Assembly (NCBI GenBank): GCA_031296755.1
Contig: JAUMMZ010000045.1
Location: forward strand, 62,001 to 126,000
Reading direction: 5' to 3'
DNA length: 64,000 bases
Source of the DNA: Collinsella sp.
GTDB lineage: Bacteria; Actinomycetota; Coriobacteriia; Coriobacteriales; Coriobacteriaceae
Made by a program: the position numbers and the translations under genes. Positions 8,206-15,847 of this stretch are shown one piece after another. The notes below the pieces were generated by a model. The model saw nothing but the letters and a program-made list of their open reading frames with translations. It was not told the origin of the DNA and searched no databases. The number at the start of each line of letters is the position of its first letter. Position 1 is the stretch's first letter.

Positions 8206-9669
8206 CTACACCGGAAGCATGCCAGAGATTGCCGTTACGATCAGGCCAAAGACGACCATGAAAATGAAGAACTTCCAAATGGTCTTCCACCATTGACCAA
8301 ACGAGATCTTTGCCACGGCAAGGCCGGCAACCGTCATGCCCGCCACGGGACTGATGGTGTTGATGGTCTGATTAGCAAACTGGAGCGCGGTAACGGCGGC
8401 TTCGGGATTGAGGCCCATAAGCTCGGTCAGCGGACCCATGACGGGCATGGTGAGCGCCGCAAGTCCAGAGCTCGAGGGAACCAGCAAAGAGAGCAGGCCA
8501 AGGACGATATACATAAACGTGGTGTAGACGGCGGCAGGTGCACCGGCGAGTGCAGTAGCGAGCGCCTGGAGGATGGTGTCGATGATCATGCCACCCTCTG
8601 CGATGACCAAGATACCGCGAGCGATGCCGATGACGATAGCGGCATACGCAAAGTCGGCAATGCCTTTAACGAACTCCTCGGCGATCGTCTGCTGGTCAAG
8701 GCCGCCCAGGATACCGGCAAGCAAGCCCATACCAAGGAACACGGCGGAAATCTCATTCATGTACCAGCCCTGGGTAACAAGACCCCAGACGATAATGCCC
8801 ATGCCGCAGGCAAAATCGATAAGCACGAGCTTCTGACGGGTAGTGAACTCTTCCTCGATGGAGGCATCGGTCACGGAAAACTCAACACGCTTGAGCTTGT
8901 CGTCCTCGTACGTAATGGACGACTCGGGGTTTTTCTTGACGCGCATGGCGTAGCGCATGGCCCATGCGATACCGACGGCAGTAAAGATGACCCAAGAAAC
9001 GGCGCGCAGCCACAGTTGCGGATTGCCCTCGATGCCAATGATGCCTTGGGCGATCAAGACGTTAAACGGATCGATGGTCGAGGCACAATATCCCAGGTTG
9101 GGACCAAGGAAGCAGATGATGAATGCCGTCATCGAGTCATAACCGATACCCATCATGATGGGAATGAAGATGGCATAGAACGGCAGGGCTTCCTCAGACA
9201 TACCAAACGTAGTGCCGCAAATGGACAGCAACGTCATCGTGATGGGAATGATGAGGATGTCCTTGTTCTTGAGCTTTTTAATCACACGGCTCATGCCGGC
9301 ATTCAAAGCGTTGGTCTTGGTGATGACTGCGAACGATCCGCCAATCAATAAGACGAACGCAACGACGTCGGCAGCCTCCTGGATGCCCTTAGTAGGCGCT
9401 TGCAGGACCGCAAAGATATCCTGGCCCAGATTGATGGTCTCGCCGGTCTCGGAATCGGTGTAGTTCTTATCGACCTGTTCATAGGTTCCAGCAACGGCAA
9501 CTTCACGCTCGCCCGCCGCTGTCGAAATCGTCTTGCGCTGATACTGACCAGAAGGAACGATCCAAGTCAGGACCGCAAAGACAACGATCAGCAAGAACAT
9601 GATCGTATAGACATGCGGTAATTTGAACTTAAAACGTCTGTTTGTCTTCTTCGCCTTCGTATCTGACAT
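8206..9669 (-). CDS. YfcC family membrane transporter
   Basis: A 487-residue polytopic membrane protein with about 12 hydrophobic segments, the first after a basic N-terminus. It fits the YfcC/C4-dicarboxylate anaerobic carrier superfamily: GTTFGMSEEALPFYAIFIPI, FLGPNLGYCASTIDPFN and LVPSSSGLAALTMPVMGPL are the hairpin-loop segments typical of that group. The start ATG 9669 has GGAGG six bases upstream and drops a long spurious N-terminal extension. It is the first gene after the GntR regulator and the operon promoter, so it is the likely importer for the fructoselysine-type substrate. The classical Frl uptake protein is an APC-type or ABC system, so this is a different choice. Confidence 0.82.
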   Translation of the reverse strand: MSDTKAKKTNRRFKFKLPHVYTIMFLLIVVFAVLTWIVPSGQYQRKTISTAAGEREVAVAGTYEQVDKNYTDSETGETINLGQDIFAVLQAPTKGIQEAADVVAFVLLIGGSFAVITKTNALNAGMSRVIKKLKNKDILIIPITMTLLSICGTTFGMSEEALPFYAIFIPIMMGIGYDSMTAFIICFLGPNLGYCASTIDPFNVLIAQGIIGIEGNPQLWLRAVSWVIFTAVGIAWAMRYAMRVKKNPESSITYEDDKLKRVEFSVTDASIEEEFTTRQKLVLIDFACGMGIIVWGLVTQGWYMNEISAVFLGMGLLAGILGGLDQQTIAEEFVKGIADFAYAAIVIGIARGILVIAEGGMIIDTILQALATALAGAPAAVYTTFMYIVLGLLSLLVPSSSGLAALTMPVMGPLTELMGLNPEAAVTALQFANQTINTISPVAGMTVAGLAVAKISFGQWWKTIWKFFIFMVVFGLIVTAISGMLPV

Positions 9670-9748
9670 AGATACCTCCAAAGAACTCGAGACTGCATCG
9701 CATCTCGCCTCAACGCTTGCATGAGGCAAACGTTCTATGACGTTCCAT

Positions 9749-9777
9749 AGATTACCAGCAGCTTTTCCCGTCATCAA
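9749..9777 (-). promoter_or_regulatory. putative promoter of the frl-type operon
   Basis: On the minus strand TTGATG and TAATCT are separated by 17 bases, about 80 bases upstream of the permease start. Two near-identical 10-base direct repeats (9731-9740 and 9741-9750) abut the -10 element and could be the GntR operator. Prediction by eye only. Confidence 0.45.
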
Positions 9778-9838
9778 GATTATTTCAAACTGATTGCCGT
9801 AACGCGGTTGAACGGTTGCGTTCGCGCCGTGAACGGTA

Positions 9839-9876
9839 TGGAAACGCCCGGTGAGATGATCCACCGGGCGTTTCCA
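9839..9876 (-). terminator. 15-bp perfect hairpin after the GntR gene
   Basis: Two 15-base arms (9839-9853 and 9862-9876) pair perfectly around an 8-base loop, 12 bases after the regulator stop. The distal minus-strand arm ends TTTCCA with no long T-tract, so it may be a weak terminator or an mRNA 3'-end stabiliser. Confidence 0.55.
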
Positions 9877-9887
9877 TTCGCAATGTC

Positions 9888-10631
9888 CTAGATGTCAAAA
9901 ATGTAACGAGATCCAACGATCCGCTGACGACCAATGATAAACGGTCTCCGCTGCTCATCGAAAAAGAAGGCATCCATGTAAAACAAGGGTTCGCCAACGG
10001 GAACCGCCAACAGCCGAGCGACCTCGGGCGACGCGCACGCGATCTCGAGCGTGCACGGGTCGGTAAACGCGGGCGTACGGCCCGTCCGGTTGCGCACGAA
10101 CTCAAAAATGGATTGGTTAGATAGAGGTGCCGTTGATAGATAAGCGTTGGCCTCGTAAACATATATGTTGTTCTCGAGCATGACGGGGACTCCATCGGCA
10201 GTACGCACACGCTCAACGCAAATCAAATCAGTTCCAACGGGAACACCAAAGAACTGCGCTTCGGTGGAATCCGCCGGCAGTATCTTTCTCGAAATGACGC
10301 GCGCCCCCGGTTCCATTCCGTTAACGCGGCATGCGTCCGAAAAACTCTGAACGTCATCCTTCTGGCGAATCTTGCGCTTAAGCTTGGGGGCATTGACAAA
10401 CGTGCCTTTCCCCTGTCGCTTCGTTAGATAGCCCTGCTGGACGAGCTCCTCAATAGCGCGTCGCACGGTAACGCGGCCAACTTTATAGTTCTCAGCCAAT
10501 TCGAATTCGTTGGGTATCCGCGCGCCCGCCTTGTAGGCACCGGAGTTGATTTCGTTTTTAATGATATCAATGACTTGTTGGTACAGCGGTATCGCTGCTT
10601 TACCGTCAGTTAGCCCTTCAGTCGATGGCAT
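9888..10631 (-). CDS. GntR family transcriptional regulator (HutC/UTRA type)
   Basis: A 247-residue regulator. Residues about 12-80 form the GntR winged helix (IPLYQQVIDIIKNEI, KVGRVTVRRAIEELVQQGYL, RQGKGTFV). Residues about 95-240 form the UTRA ligand-binding domain, ending in a characteristic IIGRQRIVGSRY. HutC-type GntR proteins bind sugar-phosphate or amino-sugar effectors and repress adjacent catabolic genes. It lies immediately upstream of, and in the same direction as, the permease-frl operon, so control of that operon by a fructoselysine-derived effector is the simplest reading (inference). Confidence 0.88.
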   Translation of the reverse strand: MPSTEGLTDGKAAIPLYQQVIDIIKNEINSGAYKAGARIPNEFELAENYKVGRVTVRRAIEELVQQGYLTKRQGKGTFVNAPKLKRKIRQKDDVQSFSDACRVNGMEPGARVISRKILPADSTEAQFFGVPVGTDLICVERVRTADGVPVMLENNIYVYEANAYLSTAPLSNQSIFEFVRNRTGRTPAFTDPCTLEIACASPEVARLLAVPVGEPLFYMDAFFFDEQRRPFIIGRQRIVGSRYIFDI

Positions 10632-10781
10632 ATACCCTCTCCCAGCACAATTCAGTCTAAAGCGGGCTCAAGGACATTCAACAAGCCCTTAAGCCCGCAT
10701 TAGCATAAAGTATGCTTGCTGCCGCACCAAAATGTCAGGTATTTACTCATCTGACCCGAAAAACGCGCAACTACCGCGCTC

Positions 10782-11441
10782 CTAAGAAAGCGTGAGCAGC
10801 TCCGGCAGCTGGTCGATAATCTTGTCCGCGGCATCCTGGCTAAAGCCAAAGCGCTCCTCGCGCTTGGCAATGACCGTCAGGCCGGCTCGCTTGCCGGCAG
10901 TGATGCCAGGCACCGAATCCTCAACGCAGCAGCAGCGATTCGCGGGCAGCCCCAGCAGGTCCAGCGCATGCAGGTAGATGTCGGGTTCAGGCTTGCTCTC
11001 CTTAAACTGCTCGCCGCTCACCACATACTCAAAGGCATCCGACAGCCCGCACGCATTGAGCACTTCCTCGATGCTATCCATGGGAGACGAGCTGGCAAGC
11101 GCCACGCGAACGCCGCGGCGCGGCAGCTCTCGAATCGTATCCACGGCGCCTGGGTTAATCAAAGCCTGATAGTCGCGCGGACGCTCATGCGCCCACTCAT
11201 CCCAACGGGCCAACGCTTCCTCGCCAGTGAAATGCCCCTTACCGGCGCGCTCAAACCAATCGACCAGCATATGCAGGAAGAACTGATGCGAGGTACCGAC
11301 CTGCCCATTCAACTCCTCTTGAGTCAGGTTAAGCCCAAGCTCCTTGGCAAACGCGGCAGTCTCGCCCAAGTAGTAATACTCGGTATCGACAATGACGCCG
11401 TCCATGTCAAAGATAACGGCGTCGAACGGAAATGCGGACAC
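10782..11441 (-). CDS. HAD-superfamily hydrolase, beta-phosphoglucomutase-like
   Basis: A 219-residue HAD protein with motif I FDMDGVIVDTE, motif II in ASSSPMDSIEEVL, and motif III/IV in CCCVEDSVPGITAGKRAG. The helical cap follows motif I, as in the beta-phosphoglucomutase/phosphatase subgroup. The start is GTG 11441 with GGGAGGG six bases upstream; an upstream ATG would add 16 residues of no family character. It may be a sugar phosphatase or mutase. A terminator separates it from the Cof-type phosphatase upstream, so the two are probably not co-transcribed efficiently. Confidence 0.83.
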   Translation of the reverse strand: MSAFPFDAVIFDMDGVIVDTEYYYLGETAAFAKELGLNLTQEELNGQVGTSHQFFLHMLVDWFERAGKGHFTGEEALARWDEWAHERPRDYQALINPGAVDTIRELPRRGVRVALASSSPMDSIEEVLNACGLSDAFEYVVSGEQFKESKPEPDIYLHALDLLGLPANRCCCVEDSVPGITAGKRAGLTVIAKREERFGFSQDAADKIIDQLPELLTLS

Positions 11442-11455
11442 GGCACCCTCCCTAA

Positions 11456-11482
11456 CAAAAGGACGCCCGCGAGCAGGCGCCC
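11456..11482 (-). terminator. intrinsic terminator after the Cof-type phosphatase
   Basis: On the minus strand a GC-rich 7-8 bp stem (GGGCGCC with GGGCGTCC) is followed by TTTTGTT. It lies 24 bases after the stop of the upstream phosphatase gene. Confidence 0.7.
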
Positions 11483-11505
11483 GAATCATGCATTAATCGG
11501 CGATT

Positions 11506-12348
11506 CTAGCCCAGCAGCTTATCCAGCGCCACCGCAATACCATCTTCGTTGTTATTGGCGGTCACCATCTGGGCCACAGCCTTAACCTCATCGACGGCGT
11601 TGCCCATGGCAACACCGGTGCCGGCCCACTCAATCATGGACTTGTCGTTCTGGCCGTCGCCAAACGAGACGACCTCGCTGGCATCGATACCGAGCTTGGG
11701 CAGAGCACCCTCAAGCGCACGGGCTTTGTCGATACCGGGCGCCGTGTACTCAAAGTACCAGTCGGCCGTAAACATGCCCGAAAGCGTCTGGGTAAAGGGC
11801 GCATACATCTCCTCGTAATGCGCCTGCAGGTAGGCCGGATCGCCCGCAGTGAGTAGCTTGTCCACAGGATAAGCATCTGCGACCTCATGCAGGCTCTCCA
11901 CCTCGCGAATCTTAAGATCGCACGCGTCGCGCTCGTACTTGACGATATTCTTCTGCGAGCCGTCAGGCAGCGTAATCATGCAATGGTACGAGTCCTCGAC
12001 GTGCAAATCGCGACCGAGCGAAATCATAGGGATCACGTCAAAATTACGCAGGTGATCAATCAGGCGGTGCAGCTCGTCAGCCGGCATGGCCTGGTCAAAA
12101 AGGACCTCATCGGTCTGAGCATCGACCACATGCGCGCCATTGAAAGCGACTAGCAGACCGTCATGGTTTTGAAGGTCGAGCTCCTGCGCCAAGGCGTGCA
12201 GCCCCCATGCGGGACGGCCCGAAGCCAAAATGAGCTTAATGCCCGACTCCTGCGCCGCGAGCAGCTTCTCGCGCGTACGCGGGCTGATCACCTTCTGATC
12301 GTTGGTAAGCGTACCGTCGATATCCATTGCGATGGCTTTAATTGCCAT
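11506..12348 (-). CDS. Cof-type HAD-IIB sugar phosphatase
   Basis: A 280-residue Cof-type phosphatase: motif I AIAMDIDGTLTN at the N-terminus, motif II LILASGRPAWG, and the C-terminal VVSFGDGQNDKSMIEWAGTG containing the metal-binding aspartates, with a C2-type cap between. AAGGAGG precedes ATG 12348. Such enzymes dephosphorylate sugar phosphates, FMN or pyridoxal phosphate with broad specificity, so no single substrate can be assigned. It is a monocistronic-looking gene ending at the terminator downstream. Confidence 0.87.
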   Translation of the reverse strand: MAIKAIAMDIDGTLTNDQKVISPRTREKLLAAQESGIKLILASGRPAWGLHALAQELDLQNHDGLLVAFNGAHVVDAQTDEVLFDQAMPADELHRLIDHLRNFDVIPMISLGRDLHVEDSYHCMITLPDGSQKNIVKYERDACDLKIREVESLHEVADAYPVDKLLTAGDPAYLQAHYEEMYAPFTQTLSGMFTADWYFEYTAPGIDKARALEGALPKLGIDASEVVSFGDGQNDKSMIEWAGTGVAMGNAVDEVKAVAQMVTANNNEDGIAVALDKLLG

Positions 12349-12466
12349 ATGTGCCTCCTTGCATCGTTTTTATCGCGCACTATCTTATCCGAGCCGGGGC
12401 ACGTTCGCACAGCGCGCGTATGACGGTTGCAAAACCACCCCATTTGAAACAAAGGCAAAAAAGTAC

Positions 12467-12495
12467 TTGCAAAGACGCGTTCCGACATATAAGTT
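12467..12495 (+). promoter_or_regulatory. stable-RNA-type promoter without a tRNA
   Basis: TTGCAA, a 17-base spacer and TAAGTT, preceded by the A-rich block AAAAAAGTACTTGC. The same AAAAAAGTnCTTGC block precedes the tRNA promoters at about 49.39, 52.08 and 55.55 kb. No tRNA follows; a minimal hairpin terminator begins about 10 bases after the -10. Confidence 0.55.
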
Positions 12496-12503
12496 GATAA
12501 AAG

Positions 12504-12520
12504 ACCGCCGTTGCGGTTTT
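12504..12520 (+). terminator. minimal hairpin terminator just after a promoter
   Basis: ACCGC and GCGGT pair around CGTT, followed by TTT. If active it would end transcription within about 25 bases of the predicted start. Confidence 0.35.
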
Positions 12521-12837
12521 AAGTAGATCGAGCATATGAAGTTTGAGTTTTAGCGTGTAAGAGAAGGAAGATCGGCAAAGTACAACCCCAAACGCAATGA
12601 CAACTTAATGAGGTAACTGCCACATGTGAGGCACCCAGGGCATTGCTGTCTCGATTTTGAGCACGATGCCTTCCGTCTTGCATGGGCCGTTCCATCCCGC
12701 CCCTGCAGCAACTGCCTCACGGGCTCATTGAAAACCGCATAGCACCCCAACGTCAGCACATCACCCACGGCAAGCACATCACTCACGACAACCAACACAT
12801 CAACAAACAGCACGAACATCAACCGATTGGAGAAGCT
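12521..12837 (+). other. gene-poor leader with CA-rich tract
   Basis: No convincing coding frame. The part from about 12741 to 12828 is very poor in G and rich in C and A, with the motif AGCACATCAC repeated (12755 and 12773 areas). It looks like an unstructured 5' leader ahead of the start at 12838. An in-frame upstream ATG at 12682 exists but has no ribosome-binding site. Confidence 0.4.
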
Positions 12838-13728
12838 ATGACAAACCACCACGCTGAAGACGGCGATAAGAAAAGCATTCTGGATGCCCGAATTGAGCGA
12901 GCATATGCAAACGAATATGACGCCGCCTTTGCCGCCGCGACCATCAAGAACTACGCGTCGCTACCGCTCGCGACAATCTTGGCCGACCACCCTCAACTGC
13001 TGAAGCGCTGCACAAAGATCATGGGCGACCCCGACATTCGCAAGCTGACAGACCCCTATGCCCCAAAACGCGACAACGATTCGTACGTTCTTACCGTAGG
13101 CTGCCTAGCCCATATGCTTACGGCGCTCGACACGAAACTCAAGCTCGAATGGGAACCCGACGAGCGTCATGAACTCGAAAGCAAGCGGAACACCCTGCGC
13201 ACCGCACTGTTCCTTCCGTTGAACGGCCTCAAGCGCTGCAACGTCGAGCTCAATACACAGGCGCGGCAAAAGCCCGGAACCACGGGGCAGAAAACTCCAA
13301 GACCCCATGCGGCCATCGTCGACCGCAACCGATATAACCGCATGACCGCGCACTTTTCCGCCGAGGGAGCAGCCATAAGGACGCTGATCGACCTGCTGTG
13401 CCTCCTGAGCATCAACGAGCTATTTGAGGGCTATCTCGCCCTTGTTCCCGCGACGGCACCCAAGTCGGTAGCAAAGATCATCGAGACCTGCAGACGCCAG
13501 TTTGAGCGCCATCGCAATGGCAGCGAGATGAACGCCAGCATCGCGCAGTACTACGCGGCTCATTACAAAAATGACGGATGTGCCCCTGTCGAGCATCAGC
13601 TGCGGCTCGCCTACACCACGCCCGTCGCAACGCTCCATCGCTTTGGAGCCCTTGGCGCTTGCGAGCCGCACGAACAGGCAGCCTGCCCCACAACCGAGCT
13701 CGATCTCAGGCTCGGACGAACCCTGTAG
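12838..13728 (+). CDS. hypothetical protein, first gene of a ClpP-VirD4-like module
   Basis: A 296-residue protein I do not recognise. It is hydrophilic and mostly helical-looking, with no signal peptide or membrane segment and a Lys/Arg-rich middle (about 105-165). It has four scattered cysteines in the last 60 residues, two of them in GALGACEPHEQAACPTT. The start was placed at ATG 12838, with GGAGAA just upstream. It lies 63 bases before the ClpP-like gene on the same strand and is probably in one transcript with it. It could be an adaptor or substrate of the peptidase, or cargo of a mobile-element remnant; neither can be shown here. Confidence 0.65.
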   Translation: MTNHHAEDGDKKSILDARIERAYANEYDAAFAAATIKNYASLPLATILADHPQLLKRCTKIMGDPDIRKLTDPYAPKRDNDSYVLTVGCLAHMLTALDTKLKLEWEPDERHELESKRNTLRTALFLPLNGLKRCNVELNTQARQKPGTTGQKTPRPHAAIVDRNRYNRMTAHFSAEGAAIRTLIDLLCLLSINELFEGYLALVPATAPKSVAKIIETCRRQFERHRNGSEMNASIAQYYAAHYKNDGCAPVEHQLRLAYTTPVATLHRFGALGACEPHEQAACPTTELDLRLGRTL

Positions 13729-13791
13729 CCCGCCAGCCCCTCCGCGGGCAACAATCCTATTCCACAACACAACCAACAGAAAGGAGTCCTC

Positions 13792-14409
13792 ATGGACACC
13801 AATCATTCCCTCATCATCAGCCCCCTCACCATGCGTGAATCCGCCCGAGGTATCACGCTCACCAGCATTTACGATGAGATGCTCGCCCGTCGCGAGCTCT
13901 CCGTCATGGGAAACATCGAAACCCCGATGGCCCACGACCTATGCCAGCAGATCCGCCTGCTCGATGCCACCGACCCCAGCCGCCCCATCACCATATTTGT
14001 CGCCAGCGCCGGCGGAAGCGTGCGATCGGGTCTTGCGATCTATGACGCCATGTGCCTCGCATCGTGCCCCATCCGCACCGTCTGCCTGGAATTCGCCGCG
14101 TCCATGGGCGCCGTGATCTTTATGGGCGGCGACGATCGCCGTATGGCGCCCCATGCAGAGCTCATGATTCACGACCCGCTGATCCCCCAGGGGGCAGGCG
14201 GCTCGGCACTTGCGCTGCAGGAAACCAGCCGGCGTCTCATGCAGACCCGCAAGACCCTCACGCAAATCCTCTCGGACCGCAGCGGCCTCACGCCCAAGCG
14301 CATCCAGTCCCTCACTGCAAAAGACACCTACCTTTCGGCCGAGCGCGCCGTCGAGCTCGGCTTTGCCCACGAAATCCTCTCGACCACCAAGGAGGTCGCC
14401 CATGTCTAA
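13792..14409 (+). CDS. ClpP-like serine peptidase (second, divergent ClpP family member)
   Basis: A 205-residue protein of the ClpP family. The triad is intact: Ser104 in FAASMGAVIF, His127 in ELMIHDPL and Asp178 in AKDTYLSAERAVELGF, with the family's spacing. FVASAGGSVRSGLAIYD is the oxyanion/substrate strand. ClpP forms barrel-shaped 14-mers fed by AAA+ unfoldases. This copy differs from housekeeping ClpP around the active site (usual GQAASMGAF) and has no clpX or clpC beside it. Instead the VirD4-like ATPase start overlaps its stop by 8 bases, suggesting coupled translation and a shared job. An AAGGAG site lies before ATG 13792. Confidence 0.85.
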   Translation: MDTNHSLIISPLTMRESARGITLTSIYDEMLARRELSVMGNIETPMAHDLCQQIRLLDATDPSRPITIFVASAGGSVRSGLAIYDAMCLASCPIRTVCLEFAASMGAVIFMGGDDRRMAPHAELMIHDPLIPQGAGGSALALQETSRRLMQTRKTLTQILSDRSGLTPKRIQSLTAKDTYLSAERAVELGFAHEILSTTKEVAHV

Positions 14410-15706
14410 CCTCGCCAGCCGCCTCGCCGCGTCTGAGTCCGCATCGTCCACCATCCTCGCCAAGGATCGAACGCTTTCCTGCGACACCCGCCAAACGGGA
14501 CTCAACAACAACGCACTTGTAATCGGCCCCTCGGGAGCCGGCAAGACCCGAAACGTCCTCAAGCCCAACCTGCTGCAAATGAACGCAAGCTACATCGTGC
14601 TCGACACCAAAGGCACGCTCTGTCGCGAAGTGGGACCCGTGCTGGCAGCCCACGGTTACCGCGTGCAATGTCTCAACTTCGCCGACCTCAACACCGTCCC
14701 GGCCCTTGCGCCCGGCATCGAGCGCTGCGGCTACAACCCCCTGAGGCACATTCGCCGCAAGGCGGACGGCAGGCCCAACCAGCAGGACATCCTCTCGGTG
14801 GCAAAGGCCATCTGCCCCATCGAGGACAACAACCAGCCTTTTTGGGATCATGCGGCAGCAAACCTGCTGTCGTGTCTTATCGCCTACGTCACCGAACAGC
14901 TACCCGCCGACGAGCAGACGATCAGCTCGGTCATCAAGCTGATCGAGCACCTGCAGGACGGTGCCACGGGTCGATTGTTTGACGACCTGATCACGACCGA
15001 CCCCCAAAGCTATGCCCTCTCGCTATGGCGGCGCTACGCCATTACGCAAAATGCCGAGCGCATGCACGCGAGCATCGTCGGCATCCTTGCCGAAAAGGTC
15101 ATGTGTCTGGGATTCGACGGTGCGGCACAGCTCTATCGTGAGTGCCATCAGGTGGACTTCGCTTCCATGGGACACACCCCCTGCTCCCTGTTTGTAACCG
15201 TGAGCGATATTGACCGCAATCTCGATCCGCTGACCGGCCTTTTTATTTCGCAGGCGTTTATGGGCCTCATTCGTGAGGCCGATAGGCAGCCCGACGGCAG
15301 CCTGCCCGTGCCCGTGCGCTTTATGCTCGATGACTTCGCAAATCTGCAGATCCCCCAGATCGACAACGTGCTCTCGATTATCCGAAGCCGCAACATCTGG
15401 GCAACGCTGCTGCTGCAGTCGACCAACCAGCTCGATGCGCTCTATGGCGAGGCACGCGCACGCTCCATCATGGGCAACTGCGACACGCATCTGGTGCTGG
15501 CGTTCCAGGATCCCGAGAGTGCCCGGGTGTTTTCCGACCGCGCCGACGCGCTGCCCAGCACGCTCATGGCGACGCCGATCGATCGCTCGTGGCTCTTTGT
15601 ACGCGGTCGCACTCCCGAACAGGTCGAGCGCTTTAGGCTCGAAGACCATCCGCTCTACGGGGAGCTGCCCGAGGCGCAGCGAGGCCATGCGGAGGCCGAG
15701 ATCTAG
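14402..15706 (+). CDS. VirD4/TraG-like ATPase, short soluble form
   Basis: A 434-residue VirD4/TraG-type P-loop ATPase. Walker A is GPSGAGKTR at 42-50, DTKG at 68-71 matches the family's DPKGE segment, and Walker B is RFMLDDF at 306-312 with Asp in place of the usual Glu. LQSTNQLDALYGE at about 339-350 is the conserved post-Walker-B segment. Coupling proteins of conjugation systems are normally 550-700 residues with N-terminal membrane helices; this one begins just before the P-loop and shows none. AAGGAGG precedes ATG 14402, which overlaps the ClpP-like stop by 8 bases. No relaxase, VirB4, integrase or oriT is nearby, so it is either an orphan remnant or a repurposed motor. Confidence 0.82.
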   Translation: MSNLASRLAASESASSTILAKDRTLSCDTRQTGLNNNALVIGPSGAGKTRNVLKPNLLQMNASYIVLDTKGTLCREVGPVLAAHGYRVQCLNFADLNTVPALAPGIERCGYNPLRHIRRKADGRPNQQDILSVAKAICPIEDNNQPFWDHAAANLLSCLIAYVTEQLPADEQTISSVIKLIEHLQDGATGRLFDDLITTDPQSYALSLWRRYAITQNAERMHASIVGILAEKVMCLGFDGAAQLYRECHQVDFASMGHTPCSLFVTVSDIDRNLDPLTGLFISQAFMGLIREADRQPDGSLPVPVRFMLDDFANLQIPQIDNVLSIIRSRNIWATLLLQSTNQLDALYGEARARSIMGNCDTHLVLAFQDPESARVFSDRADALPSTLMATPIDRSWLFVRGRTPEQVERFRLEDHPLYGELPEAQRGHAEAEI

Positions 15707-15784
15707 GCGCAGGGTTCTCGCAGCGCGCGACGCCCCGGCGATGTTCCACAAAGGCCGTGCGCCCCGGGACCACGGCAAAGCAAA

Positions 15785-15814
15785 GGGGCCCGCATCCGAT
15801 AGGATACGGGCCCC
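15785..15814 (-). terminator. hairpin between the VirD4-like gene and pgi
   Basis: Thirteen-base arms pair with a single mismatch around GATA, between two convergent genes. On the minus strand it is followed by CTTTG. It probably serves pgi and may act in both directions. Confidence 0.65.
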
Positions 15815-15847
15815 TGACTATAAGGCGCGATGCGTTAACAGCAGCGA

